64,000 bases of DNA from CACIAM-69d sp001698445. GTDB taxonomy: Bacteria > Cyanobacteriota > Cyanobacteriia > CACIAM-69d. Position 1 is the first letter of the stretch; every line of letters starts with the position of its first letter. This document shows, in pieces, positions 17,028-26,798 of this stretch. Below the pieces are notes generated by a model. That model was not told the DNA's origin and made no database searches. It worked only from the letters and a program-made list of their open reading frames with translations. The position numbers and the translations under genes are program-made. The stretch covers positions 310,001 to 374,000 of the forward strand of contig NZ_JAZAQF010000086.1 of assembly GCF_043235035.1 (NCBI RefSeq), read 5' to 3'.

Positions 17028-20000
17028 ATGAATTTTGGGTCTCTACAACGGGTTAGTTTTCCCGGGTATCTGAAAAGGCTGGCTCGGCGAATTGCAACAC
17101 ATAAACTTCCCCTCAATTACGTCATTACGGTTCCCTTTGTACTGCAAGTGGGAATCGTGGTGGGCTTGGTGGGATATTTGTCCTATCGCAGTGGCAGCGA
17201 TGCTGTTGAATCTTTGGTCGATCGGCTGCTAGATAATAAAGCAAACCAAGTTCAGCAGGATTTAGATCATTACCTATCGATTCCTAAAATCACAACTCAA
17301 AACAATGCTTTTTTGATCCGCAGAGGTCACTTGAATAGCTTAGATCTAGACGAGCTTGAGTCATTTTTTATTGAACAGCTTAAGCTATTTCCTAAACTGA
17401 GTACTTTAGCCCTGTCTAATGAAGCGGGCGATTTTCTAGCCGTTGAGCGTCCGGATCCAAATGCGCTGATTATTCGTCGGTTGCAAGCTGCCTCGCCCGA
17501 TCGATCGCTCCTCCGCTATTGGGCAAATCGTCAGGGTCAGCAGCGCGTTTTGCTCGAAGTTCGTCGTGACTATTATCCCCATCGCGATCCCCCCCACGAT
17601 CCTTGGTACTTGAAGGCCAAACGCAACCCTGCTGGTCTTTGGACGATGGGAATTAGTCTATCTAAGGGCAAGCAAAATCCCATCTTGCACTTGATTCGGA
17701 CTGTGCCTTTTTATGACCAGTCGGGTCGGTTTCAAGGAGTTTTAGGAGCGAGTTTTTACTTACAGCAATTTGGAGACTTCCTCCAGTCCATTAACACCAA
17801 TGGTCAAGGGCAAATTTTTGTGATGGAACCCAACGGGCTGTTGGTAGCCAGCTCTGCCAATGAATTGCCCTTTGATGCCAGTCCTCGAAAAATATTAGCC
17901 CAAAATACTCAACACCATAATCGGCGCTTGGATGCCACTCAAAGCAAGGATAGTTTAATTTCAAAAACGGCACAAATTATTAGAAATAACAAAATTAACC
18001 TAGAGCAAATCCAAACAAAGCTTAAGCTAACAATTCAAATTCAAGAGCAAAACTATTTTGTACAAATTATTCCTATCCGAGGCGAGCTGAACTGGTTCAC
18101 GGTGATTGTGCTGCCCCAGTCGGCATTTATGGATCAAATTCATAGCAATATTTATCGCACAATCTTGCTTTGCCTGTTGGCTTTGTTGGGAGCAGTAGCC
18201 ACAGGAATTTGGACTGGCTATCGAATTAGTCGATCGCTCCAATGGTTGCGAGTGGCAACCAAAGCTCTCAATCATGATCACCATACTCAAGACTTACAGC
18301 CAGTTGAAAATGTTCAGATTTTGGAATTCGATCTGATCAATCTTTCCATTCAAAAAGTTCTGAAAGCGCTGAAAAAATCTCGACAAGCCCAGGCCGATTA
18401 CGAAAAAACCTTGCAGTTGAAGGTTGAAGAAAAGACCACTGCCCTTAAAAAAAGCCAAGCACGTCTCTTGGAAGCTCAAAGAATTGCCCATGTGGGCCAT
18501 TGGGAGCTGAATGTGGCTAAGCGGGCGATCGTCTGGTCACCGGAAATTTATCGAATTTTTGAATTTGACAAACCGGCCAGGGGCTTGAAAGCCCAGCAAT
18601 TAATCAACCTCATCCATTCGACCTATCGAGAACGATTTCAGCAAGGTGTCATTGATTTAGTGATTGCTCATCGGGCTTTTGATGCTGATTTACGAATTAT
18701 TACGGCCAAAGGCAATTCCCGTTACATTCAAATTAAAGGAAAACCGATCCTGAATGCACAGCAAGAAATTATTCAAGTTACCGGAATCATTGCAGATATC
18801 ACGGAGCGCAAGCAGCTAGAGCGGGCCCTAAAAACATCGGAGGCCCAAGCCAAGGATATTTTGAACAGTGCGATCGCGGGAATTGTGAGTCTGCGTTTTT
18901 TTAAGAATCACACCTGGAAAATTGATCGCGTTTCTGCCGGTTGTGAACCCTTATTTGGCTATACCTGCGAAGAGCTATCAGTTAATCAAAATCTCTGGAT
19001 GCAAGACATTGAGCCGGAAGATTTGCAAAACATTCAAGATCAAATTATTGAAGATATTCTTCATGAAAGAACAGGAACCTATGAGTATCGAATTTGTGAT
19101 CACCAAAGGAGCGTTCGGTGGATTTCTCAAACGAATAATGCCGTTTGGGATTTGTTGGGAGATTGTTGGCACGTGACGATTACTGCTATCGATGTCACTG
19201 ATCGCAAGCTAACAGAGGTTGCCCTGAAGCAAAGTGAATCAAAATTTCTTGATATTTCCGATTCTTCACCGGCTAATATCTATATTTTGGTGCGTCGCTT
19301 GGATGGTTCCTTTTATTTTGAGCACATCAGTCGGGCGGCTGAAACCATTCATGAAATTCCCGTGGCGATGATTCTTCAGGATGCGAATATTCTGCTCGAT
19401 CGCATCCACCCTGATGACCAAGCAGCTTATAACCAAACCGTTGAACGCAGCATTGAAAACTTACGACCCTTTGAGCATGAATGGCGCGTCATTAATCCAT
19501 CGGGGAAAGTGAAATGGTTACAGGGAAGTGCCAGCCCAAAACGGCGAGAAAATGGCGAAATTGCTTGGTATGGCGTTGCAATTGATATTACCGATCGCAA
19601 GATTGCTCAAGATGCTTTAAATGAAAGTGAAAGTCGGCTGGTGCGGCTTTCCAGTGTGTCTCCCGTGGTGATCTATTCTGTGGTGGAAGAACCGGGAAAA
19701 CCGGTGGAGTATGAATATCTCAGTGCTGCTTTTGAGGAAATCCATGAAGTTCCTCTCAGTGCGGCGATCCAAGATCCTATGATTACTTTTAATCAAATTC
19801 ACCCAGATGACCAAGAAGGCTATATTCAGGCTGTGGAATGGTCAAGCCGAAATCTACAAAACTTCCGCCATGAATGGAGAATTATTACACCTTCCGGCAA
19901 GGTTAAGTGGTTGCAAGCCAATTCACGTCCAGAGCTGCGTGGGAATCGAGAAATCGTTTGGCATGGGGTTGTTCAAGATATTACAGATCAAAAGGCGATC

Positions 20001-22319
20001 GCCAATGCCTTGGCTAAAACAACGGAAGAACTCGATCAGTTCTTTTCTGTGGCACTGGATTTACTTTGTATTGCGGATATTAGCGGGCGCTTCCAACGCT
20101 TGAATTTACAGTGGTCTAAAATTCTGGGCTATCCCTTAGAAGAATTAGAGGGATCGCGGTTTATGGACTATGTTCATCCAGATGATGTTGAAGAAACCAT
20201 GCTGGCTTTGAATGAGCTGGTTAATCAAAAGGAACTTCATGGATTTGTGAACCGTTATCGTTGCCAAGACGGTTCCTATCGTTGGATTGAATGGCGCTCC
20301 GTGCCGGTTAACTCGGTGATTTATGCGGCAGCTCGCGACATTACCGATCGCAAGCTGGCCGAACTGCAACTTCAGGAAGCAAAGGATAAGGCTGAGGCGG
20401 CTAATCGGGCAAAAAGTCTATTTCTGGCAAATATGAGCCATGAACTCAGAACACCTTTAAATATTATTTTGGGATTTTCGCAACTCATTAACCGCGATAT
20501 TCATTTATCAGAAAGCCATCGCGAATATATGAATTTAATTCAGAATAGTGGCACTCATTTATTAATGCTCATTAATGATATTTTGGATCTTTCTAAAATT
20601 GAAGCGGGTCAATTTACCCTTGACGAAGAAGAAGTAGATCTTTATGAAATTCTCTATTCCTTGCAAATTGCTTTTCAACAACAGGCTCTTAAGCGAGAAA
20701 ATCAACTCATTTTGGAAATTGGCGACAGAGTTCCTCGATATATTATTTTAGATTCCAAAAAACTGAAGCAAATCCTGTTCAACTTGGTTGGTAATGCGAT
20801 TAAGTTCACCACCCAAGGATCGATCGCGATTCGAGTTGATTTAATTTCAACCCTAATTGTTAATACCTTTCAGGTCTATCCCTATCCATCTTTGGCAGAG
20901 GGGCGATCGCAGGTTAATTCTGGCGCTTGCAACCCAATGTTGACCGAAAATCCAGATTTCAGGGCTGCAACGTTTCAGCAATGTCAAAACGAGACCTATA
21001 AAGGGCAGTTTTGTAATCATGACTATCTTCAGTTTCAGGTGATCGATACGGGCGTAGGGATTGAATCTGAGGATTTAAAAGCGATTTTTGATGCTTTTTC
21101 CCAATCGGCAGCTGGCAAAAAAAGCTCGGAAGGCACTGGTTTAGGCTTAACAATTAGCCAACAGTTGGTGCAGTTGATGGGTGGAGTGTTGACGGTGGAA
21201 AGCGCCGTTGGTTTGGGGAGCACGTTTATGTTTACCTTGCCGCTCCGTACCGGCCGATCGCCTGGGAAAAAGTCTGAACATCAGCCTTGGGTGCCGCCTC
21301 AAAACCAAACAACAATTTCTGAATCAGCTCGATCGCCCGCATCCTTCTGGGGCGATCGCCTGGATTCTAGAATGTTGTCTCCGTCAAGGCTGAATCACCG
21401 GGAATCGGAAACTGTGACTGATTCTCTGGCGAGCCGCCCAGCAGAATTACCAGCGATCGGTTTGGCAGCCATTCGATCGCGCTATCGCATTTTGGTTGTG
21501 GACGATCGCCCAGATAATCGCCTGTTGTTAGTGCAATTGCTGACTCAATTGGGGTTTGCGGTGCAGGAAGCCATGGACGGGACTGATGCGGTGCAGCGGT
21601 GGCAAGATTGGCATCCGCATTTAATTTTGATGGATTTAAGAATGCCCGGTTGCGATGGTTATCAGGCAACTCAACGAATTCGGGCGTTGGAGTCTTCGCG
21701 ATCGACAGTAATTTTGGCCCTCACGGCCCAGGCGTTGGTGGAAGATCGGAATCAGGCGATCGCGGTCGGCTGTGATGACTACTTAAGCAAGCCGATTTCC
21801 GATCAAATCCTGATCCAAAAACTGGACTATTACTGTCAGCAAGCCGATCGCTCCTCGGATCCACCACATCACGCTCCTAGGGATCAATCTGATTTTTCAT
21901 TGACAAAACCGGCTCATTCACCGGAATTGGTTGCGTCCTTAAATGGTGCTTTGGATAGTCGAGATCCATTCAATCCAATAGATCCATTAAATCAACGGCT
22001 GAATCAACGGCCGGATCACTTTTCCGACTATTTCATGGATTCCTTACCCGATCAATTGGGCGATCGCGTCAATGCGCTCCCGGGTTTTCAACATCACCAA
22101 CGGGCCCAAGAATGCCTAGCCAAAATGCCCCGCGATTGGCTCATGCAGTTACAACATGCCGCAGCCCTTTGCGCTGAAGATTCCATGCGCGAATTACTCC
22201 AGACCATTCCCGAGGAACAGGCCCCGTTGTCTAATTATTTGGGCCAACTAATTTACGATTTTGCCTTTGACAAAATTCACCAATTGGTTAGCCGCTGCCT
22301 GAACGCACCTTTTGAGTAA
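17028..22319 (+). CDS. hybrid sensor histidine kinase, Cache-HAMP-5xPAS-HisKA-HATPase-REC
   Basis: 1763 residues, ATG at 17,028. Membrane sensor. Order: first TM about 35-55, an extracytoplasmic double-Cache region (about 60-375), second TM about 380-395, a HAMP-like helix, then a coiled coil. Five PAS/PAC units follow (about 480-600, 605-735, 735-865, 865-990, 995-1110). HisKA has NMSHELRTPLN with phospho-acceptor His1138. HATPase has NLVGNAIKF, DTGVGI and GTGLGL, with an unusual ~45-residue insert before DTGVGI. REC has Asp1536 in LMDLRMPG. A C-terminal ~150-residue tail contains the IPEEQAPLSNYLGQLIYDF motif common at the end of cyanobacterial hybrid kinases. PAS units 3 and 4 are a recent tandem duplication. 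Ligand and partner unknown. Confidence 0.93.
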   Translation: MNFGSLQRVSFPGYLKRLARRIATHKLPLNYVITVPFVLQVGIVVGLVGYLSYRSGSDAVESLVDRLLDNKANQVQQDLDHYLSIPKITTQNNAFLIRRGHLNSLDLDELESFFIEQLKLFPKLSTLALSNEAGDFLAVERPDPNALIIRRLQAASPDRSLLRYWANRQGQQRVLLEVRRDYYPHRDPPHDPWYLKAKRNPAGLWTMGISLSKGKQNPILHLIRTVPFYDQSGRFQGVLGASFYLQQFGDFLQSINTNGQGQIFVMEPNGLLVASSANELPFDASPRKILAQNTQHHNRRLDATQSKDSLISKTAQIIRNNKINLEQIQTKLKLTIQIQEQNYFVQIIPIRGELNWFTVIVLPQSAFMDQIHSNIYRTILLCLLALLGAVATGIWTGYRISRSLQWLRVATKALNHDHHTQDLQPVENVQILEFDLINLSIQKVLKALKKSRQAQADYEKTLQLKVEEKTTALKKSQARLLEAQRIAHVGHWELNVAKRAIVWSPEIYRIFEFDKPARGLKAQQLINLIHSTYRERFQQGVIDLVIAHRAFDADLRIITAKGNSRYIQIKGKPILNAQQEIIQVTGIIADITERKQLERALKTSEAQAKDILNSAIAGIVSLRFFKNHTWKIDRVSAGCEPLFGYTCEELSVNQNLWMQDIEPEDLQNIQDQIIEDILHERTGTYEYRICDHQRSVRWISQTNNAVWDLLGDCWHVTITAIDVTDRKLTEVALKQSESKFLDISDSSPANIYILVRRLDGSFYFEHISRAAETIHEIPVAMILQDANILLDRIHPDDQAAYNQTVERSIENLRPFEHEWRVINPSGKVKWLQGSASPKRRENGEIAWYGVAIDITDRKIAQDALNESESRLVRLSSVSPVVIYSVVEEPGKPVEYEYLSAAFEEIHEVPLSAAIQDPMITFNQIHPDDQEGYIQAVEWSSRNLQNFRHEWRIITPSGKVKWLQANSRPELRGNREIVWHGVVQDITDQKAIANALAKTTEELDQFFSVALDLLCIADISGRFQRLNLQWSKILGYPLEELEGSRFMDYVHPDDVEETMLALNELVNQKELHGFVNRYRCQDGSYRWIEWRSVPVNSVIYAAARDITDRKLAELQLQEAKDKAEAANRAKSLFLANMSHELRTPLNIILGFSQLINRDIHLSESHREYMNLIQNSGTHLLMLINDILDLSKIEAGQFTLDEEEVDLYEILYSLQIAFQQQALKRENQLILEIGDRVPRYIILDSKKLKQILFNLVGNAIKFTTQGSIAIRVDLISTLIVNTFQVYPYPSLAEGRSQVNSGACNPMLTENPDFRAATFQQCQNETYKGQFCNHDYLQFQVIDTGVGIESEDLKAIFDAFSQSAAGKKSSEGTGLGLTISQQLVQLMGGVLTVESAVGLGSTFMFTLPLRTGRSPGKKSEHQPWVPPQNQTTISESARSPASFWGDRLDSRMLSPSRLNHRESETVTDSLASRPAELPAIGLAAIRSRYRILVVDDRPDNRLLLVQLLTQLGFAVQEAMDGTDAVQRWQDWHPHLILMDLRMPGCDGYQATQRIRALESSRSTVILALTAQALVEDRNQAIAVGCDDYLSKPISDQILIQKLDYYCQQADRSSDPPHHAPRDQSDFSLTKPAHSPELVASLNGALDSRDPFNPIDPLNQRLNQRPDHFSDYFMDSLPDQLGDRVNALPGFQHHQRAQECLAKMPRDWLMQLQHAAALCAEDSMRELLQTIPEEQAPLSNYLGQLIYDFAFDKIHQLVSRCLNAPFE

Positions 22320-22340
22320 TGTTGAGTAATGTTGAGTAAT
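22311..22340. repeat. 3 x 10-bp repeat spanning a stop codon
   Basis: GTTGAGTAAT (first copy TTTGAGTAAT) occurs three times; the first contains the TAA stop of the histidine kinase gene. Confidence 0.75.
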
Positions 22341-22410
22341 GCGTCTTTTGAATGGCCAGAATTCAGAACAGCAAGCGGGCAAAGGAGCAAAAGAGCCGCA
22401 GAATACCCCC

Positions 22411-25161
22411 TTAAGCTTGGCTAAACTCCGCCTTGCTGCGTAAATCTTGCAAAATTCCGTACATTTCCGCTGCAAAACCCTTGGGGTTCCAAAGTGGGGC
22501 AGGATTGGCCGGATTTTTAGCCTGTTGCAACTTGTGGCGCACTGCATTGCACAACTCCCGATCGCGCCCTAAACGCACCCCCCACTCAATATATTCATCC
22601 CAAGTCCAGGCCATGCCTTCCTGGTCGAGGCCCGCCGCCCGCATCAGGGAATAGCCCAAGCGAGAGAAGGACTGCTCGCCCACCCTGGTCACGATCGGTT
22701 GGTTGAAGTAAAGGGCTTCCAGGTTGTGGGTTGCGCCGCTATAGGGATAGGAATCCAACAACACATCAGTGATTTGATACACGGCCCGGTGTTCTTCCTC
22801 GCTGGCGGTGCGGGGCAACATCCGCACCCGATTGGGGTTCACGCCCTGGCGGCGGCATTCCTCGTGATAGAGACTCAGCATCAGTTCCAAATCCCCAATT
22901 CGCGATTTGAAGAACAAAATGCTATCGGGCACATAGCGCAGCACATGGACTTGGGCTTGCAGCATTTCCATGCTGACTTTTTGTCCCGTGGGCACGCTGA
23001 GGAAGATGGTTTGGTTAGGATCAATCCGGAACGCTTGGCGCTGTTTGGCCCGATCGGTCGGCACGCTGGGCAGATAGGACAGGGCCGCAAAGGAACCCGA
23101 CATCCGCACTAGCTTTTCGATGTAGTAGTGCTCAACGCCGGCCGGATGGGTGTTCCAGTCCACTAGGTTGTAGTTATCGGGGCAAATGTGGGGCGCGTCA
23201 TAGCCCAGCCAGGTGAGGCAAACGGGCGCGGGCCGGTGGTAGAGCACTTCCGCGTGGGGCAGAATCGTGATCGAATCGAGGTCAAACAGAATATCGAGAT
23301 TGTCTTCTCGGGCCCGGCGAATGATGGTGGGGGCGTTGGCATCGGGGAATCCTTCCTCACCGGGCATGTAGAACTTTTCGGCCAAGCCTTCAAACACCTT
23401 GGTTCGATCGTCCTTGGGCATGTCACCCGTGACGTAGAGGAACAGGTGCGGCGTATGTTCCTTGAGGGCGGTGAGGATTTCGCCGCTGCACCACCCCACG
23501 GAATGGCGGCGATAGTGGCGAGACATGAACCCAATGCGCAACCGATCGGACGTGCGGTGCGATCGCGCCGTGGGCATGGCATACAGGGGGCTGTTGGCGG
23601 CCTGGTGGTCTTTAAAGGCATTTTCCACCAGCTTGCGATAGGCCTCCGCCAGGGCGTTGGCCACCCTGGTGTTGGCCGCCACATCGTCCCGCAAGTGTGG
23701 CATATCAAACAGCACGTTCCCGTAAAGCTTCGTGATGTCGAAGGGAGAAAGCTGGTCAATGACCTGAACAAACTCGCTTTCGATTTCCAGGAACCGCTGA
23801 CGGGCCACATGGCCTAATCCAATGAAACAAAAGGCTTTGGTCGAGATGATGCCCGCGAGAACGCGCTCTCGGGGGCTGCTGCCCGGTTCATTGAAGGTGC
23901 GCCAACAGCGATCGGCCACTTGGCGGGCTTGGGGCAAATATCCCCAGAACAGCAGATGTTCCATCAAGTCCCAATGGGCATCCAAGTGCTTGCGATCGAA
24001 GTGAATCGCCCGCTCATACCATTCAAACCCTTCCGGGCGCTTGCCCATGCCGACCAGGGTTTGGGCAATTCGGATGTAGCCCTGAATCCCTTGCACTTTC
24101 GGATCCACCGCCAGGGCCTGTTGCCAGCACTGAACGGCCTCTTCCTTTTTGTCGGCCGCTTCAAAGGTGCAACCCATGCTCCAGTAGGCTTGGGCCATTT
24201 GCGGATTGGCCTGAATAGCCCGCTGAAAACATTGGATCGCCTCGTCCGTTTGCCGCTTGCCAAGCAGAATGCTGCCCAGGTTTGACCAAGCTTCCGCGTA
24301 GTTGGGGTTCAACTGCACAGCGGTTTGGTAAGCGTTGGCGGCTTCTTGGTAGTTGCCGCGGCCGAGCATGATGTTGCCCAGCAGCTTGTGGGCTTCCGGG
24401 AAGGCATTTTGGATTGCGAGGGCTTCGGTCACCAGCTCATGGGCCGCGTCCAATTCGCCCCGATCGAACAGCAATGCCCCCAGCCGCTCCAACAACTGGG
24501 CAAAGGGAACCGCGATCGCCATGGTGCGCAGGTCGGCTTCGCGTCCCAAATCACAGGTGGTTTGGCTGGCTTTGGGGGGAACGGGCTGGCCGGCGCGATC
24601 GGCCTGGATCACGGCGGCGGGAGCTTCAATGCCCCAGAGGGTTGGGCGCACGGCCAAACCCCGACGATAGTGTTGTTCAGCGCCAGCCAAGTCGCCAATT
24701 TCCAACAGCAGGTTGCCCGACACCAGCTCAATTTCGGCCACGCGATCGAAACTACCCGCCAAGTAATGCCACTGGGCATATTGGCTGTAGGCCGGCAACA
24801 GATCCGCCACCAAGGCCCGCAGGTTATCCAACACCTCCGGACTGTCGGGCTTGATCTTTTGGGCCTTGGTGTAATACTGAAGCGCCTGATCCCAACTGCC
24901 GATCGCATGGCAAATTAGCCCCGAGGTGTTCAACACCGCCGGATCATTGGGGGTGAGGGTGAGGGCTTTTTCCACATATTCCACCGCGATCGCCATTTCG
25001 CCCATCTGATAGGCGATCGCCCCGAACCAGTGCAGCGCCTCCGGGTGGTTGGGATGGTGCTCCAGGATTTTTTTGTAAATCAGGCCCGATTGTTCGAGCT
25101 GACCCGATCGCAGCAGTTGGATCGCCCGCGTAAGGGCCTGAGAAACAGCAGCATCATCCAT
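22411..25161 (-). CDS. TPR protein with GT41 (O-GlcNAc transferase/SPINDLY-like) domain
   Basis: 916 residues from ATG at 25,161 (MDDAAVSQALTRA). Residues about 10-130 and 225-390 are tetratricopeptide repeats (LNTSGLICHAIG, AEAWSNLGSILLGK, PQMAQAYWSMGC). Residues about 530-900 match the catalytic region of GT41 glycosyltransferases: IGFMSRHYRRHSVG, TWLGYDAPH, FLSVPTGQKVSMEML, RVRMLPRTASEEEH, LLDSYPYSGATHNLEALY. The usual reaction is transfer of a sugar to Ser/Thr of proteins; cytoplasmic. It ends a minus-strand cluster with a GT4 and a Gfo/Idh oxidoreductase, suggesting protein or surface glycosylation. Acceptor and donor sugar unknown. Confidence 0.9.
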   Translation of the reverse strand: MDDAAVSQALTRAIQLLRSGQLEQSGLIYKKILEHHPNHPEALHWFGAIAYQMGEMAIAVEYVEKALTLTPNDPAVLNTSGLICHAIGSWDQALQYYTKAQKIKPDSPEVLDNLRALVADLLPAYSQYAQWHYLAGSFDRVAEIELVSGNLLLEIGDLAGAEQHYRRGLAVRPTLWGIEAPAAVIQADRAGQPVPPKASQTTCDLGREADLRTMAIAVPFAQLLERLGALLFDRGELDAAHELVTEALAIQNAFPEAHKLLGNIMLGRGNYQEAANAYQTAVQLNPNYAEAWSNLGSILLGKRQTDEAIQCFQRAIQANPQMAQAYWSMGCTFEAADKKEEAVQCWQQALAVDPKVQGIQGYIRIAQTLVGMGKRPEGFEWYERAIHFDRKHLDAHWDLMEHLLFWGYLPQARQVADRCWRTFNEPGSSPRERVLAGIISTKAFCFIGLGHVARQRFLEIESEFVQVIDQLSPFDITKLYGNVLFDMPHLRDDVAANTRVANALAEAYRKLVENAFKDHQAANSPLYAMPTARSHRTSDRLRIGFMSRHYRRHSVGWCSGEILTALKEHTPHLFLYVTGDMPKDDRTKVFEGLAEKFYMPGEEGFPDANAPTIIRRAREDNLDILFDLDSITILPHAEVLYHRPAPVCLTWLGYDAPHICPDNYNLVDWNTHPAGVEHYYIEKLVRMSGSFAALSYLPSVPTDRAKQRQAFRIDPNQTIFLSVPTGQKVSMEMLQAQVHVLRYVPDSILFFKSRIGDLELMLSLYHEECRRQGVNPNRVRMLPRTASEEEHRAVYQITDVLLDSYPYSGATHNLEALYFNQPIVTRVGEQSFSRLGYSLMRAAGLDQEGMAWTWDEYIEWGVRLGRDRELCNAVRHKLQQAKNPANPAPLWNPKGFAAEMYGILQDLRSKAEFSQA

Positions 25162-25304
25162 GACAAAATCCAGGGCAGAGGGAGGCGAAGTTGGCAAAAC
25201 GCGCAAGTTGGAGGGAAAAAATTGGCCAGAATCACGACCGCTGATTAACCCCCGCCCGCTTGGGCCCTCCAGTGCTCAGCCCGGCTGACAGGGGTTGAAG
25301 ATCC

Positions 25305-26603
25305 CTAGACCACCGTGGCCGGCTCGCGACTGGGTTCGTTGTAGTAATCCACCAAGGTACTGGCGGGAGGATATTGAATCGGCGGCAGGCGATCGGCCGC
25401 GAAATCCTTCAGGAACTGCACATGTCGCCAAAGGAGCGCTTGGTGTGAATAACGCTCCAGAACGGTGTTGCGGGCCGCTTGGCGAATGTGGGCCATCTGA
25501 GTCGGGTGATCCAGCACTTCCGACACCCGATCGGCAATTTGCTTAGGCGAGAAGAAATCGGCTAGCAGGCCGTTTTCCCCGTCGCGAATCACTTCCTGCA
25601 CGGGCGCAGTGGCCGAACCCACCACCAAGCAACCGGCCGACATGGATTCAATCATCGACCAGGAGAGCACAAAGGGCCGCGTGAGGTAAATGTGAGCCTT
25701 CGAGGCTTGCAGTACCTTCAGGTACAGGCCATAGGGCAAGGAGCCAACAAAGTGGATCCGCGACAGATCCAGGGGCAACCGTTCCAACATCAGTTGTTTA
25801 TAGGTTTTGCCATCGGGCAGGGCGCGGCCATAGCAAACCCGATCGCTCCCCACAATCACCACATGGCAGTTGGGGCGCTTCTCTTGCAGATAAACCAACG
25901 ATTCCATGAACTCGGGGAAACCGCGATAGGGTTCCATGCCCCGACCCACGTAGGTAACGATTTCATCCACATGGGACAGATCTAGATTCGGCAGCACGAG
26001 CTTGGCGTTCGGCTCGGGCACAAAGAAATCGGTGTCTACGCCATCGTGCAGCACATGCAGCTTGGATTGGTATTCAGCGGGGAATTGCGATCGCTGCCAG
26101 GCCGTGGGGCAAATTCCCCGATCGCAGGTGTAGAGATCCTGCAAAATCGACGCATTTTTAATCCGAATTCGGGCCTGATCGTCCACGGACAAGGGTTCCG
26201 CCGGATCAAAATCCGCATCGGCTCCCTTGGATTTGTAAAACCACTCGAAATAGCCCAAGAACTTGGTGTCCGGGAAGGCATCCTTCATGAACAGGGTGGA
26301 TCCCCAACCGGAGTGGCCATAGACCACATCGGGCACAAACCCATTGGACTTCAGCGCGTCGGCCACCCGGAACATGGATTGCCCCTGAAGCACGGCGGCC
26401 TCGAAGGGGCGGATGTAGTGATGGGTTCCAGGGGCGGGGTCGCGGCTGGGCTTGAACAATACTTTTTGAACGCCGGCAATTTGCCACTCGGGGTTTTCGT
26501 TTTTCGTGCCAAAAACCACTTGGTTTTCGGGATCGCGCCCGAGGGCCGCCGCGACGTGGCGAAACTGTGCGGGGAAGTTGGGATGCAAGAACAGAATTCG
26601 CAT
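25305..26603 (-). CDS. GT4-family glycosyltransferase
   Basis: 432 residues from ATG at 26,603 (MRILFLHPNF), chosen because that motif is the true start of the family and the upstream codons are unlike a protein. GT-B fold: the N-terminal Rossmann domain has GHSGWGSTLFMKD, the C-terminal domain has YVGRGMEPYRGFPEFMESL, then FVGSLPYGLYLKVLQAS and the ESMSAGCLVVGS nucleotide-sugar site with catalytic Glu. Found 143 bp from the TPR-GT41 gene and 195 bp from the oxidoreductase gene on the same strand. Probably adds a hexose in the same pathway. Confidence 0.9.
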   Translation of the reverse strand: MRILFLHPNFPAQFRHVAAALGRDPENQVVFGTKNENPEWQIAGVQKVLFKPSRDPAPGTHHYIRPFEAAVLQGQSMFRVADALKSNGFVPDVVYGHSGWGSTLFMKDAFPDTKFLGYFEWFYKSKGADADFDPAEPLSVDDQARIRIKNASILQDLYTCDRGICPTAWQRSQFPAEYQSKLHVLHDGVDTDFFVPEPNAKLVLPNLDLSHVDEIVTYVGRGMEPYRGFPEFMESLVYLQEKRPNCHVVIVGSDRVCYGRALPDGKTYKQLMLERLPLDLSRIHFVGSLPYGLYLKVLQASKAHIYLTRPFVLSWSMIESMSAGCLVVGSATAPVQEVIRDGENGLLADFFSPKQIADRVSEVLDHPTQMAHIRQAARNTVLERYSHQALLWRHVQFLKDFAADRLPPIQYPPASTLVDYYNEPSREPATVV

Positions 26604-26798
26604 GATCGCCGTGGGTCGTCCTAAAAGTCGTCCTGAAATTCGATCGAGTCTCAGTGTCCCACCGAAGGGCCAAACGGGCAATGCGAATTTGCGCAAGTTG
26701 CCCCTTGACTTGGGGGCCAGCAGCCGGTGACCGAAACCCGCTGCCGGAATTGGGAGCGCCGTTGGGGGCGCTATTGGGATCGTTCGGTTGGAATCGCC

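Noticed and set aside
16745..17056. 103-codon plus frame before the kinase gene
   Set aside because: Contains the intrinsic terminator hairpin and overlaps the kinase start; no domain.
23163..23817. Long antisense frames inside the GT41 gene
   Set aside because: Shadows caused by high GC third positions; the opposite strand has the clear GT41 motifs.
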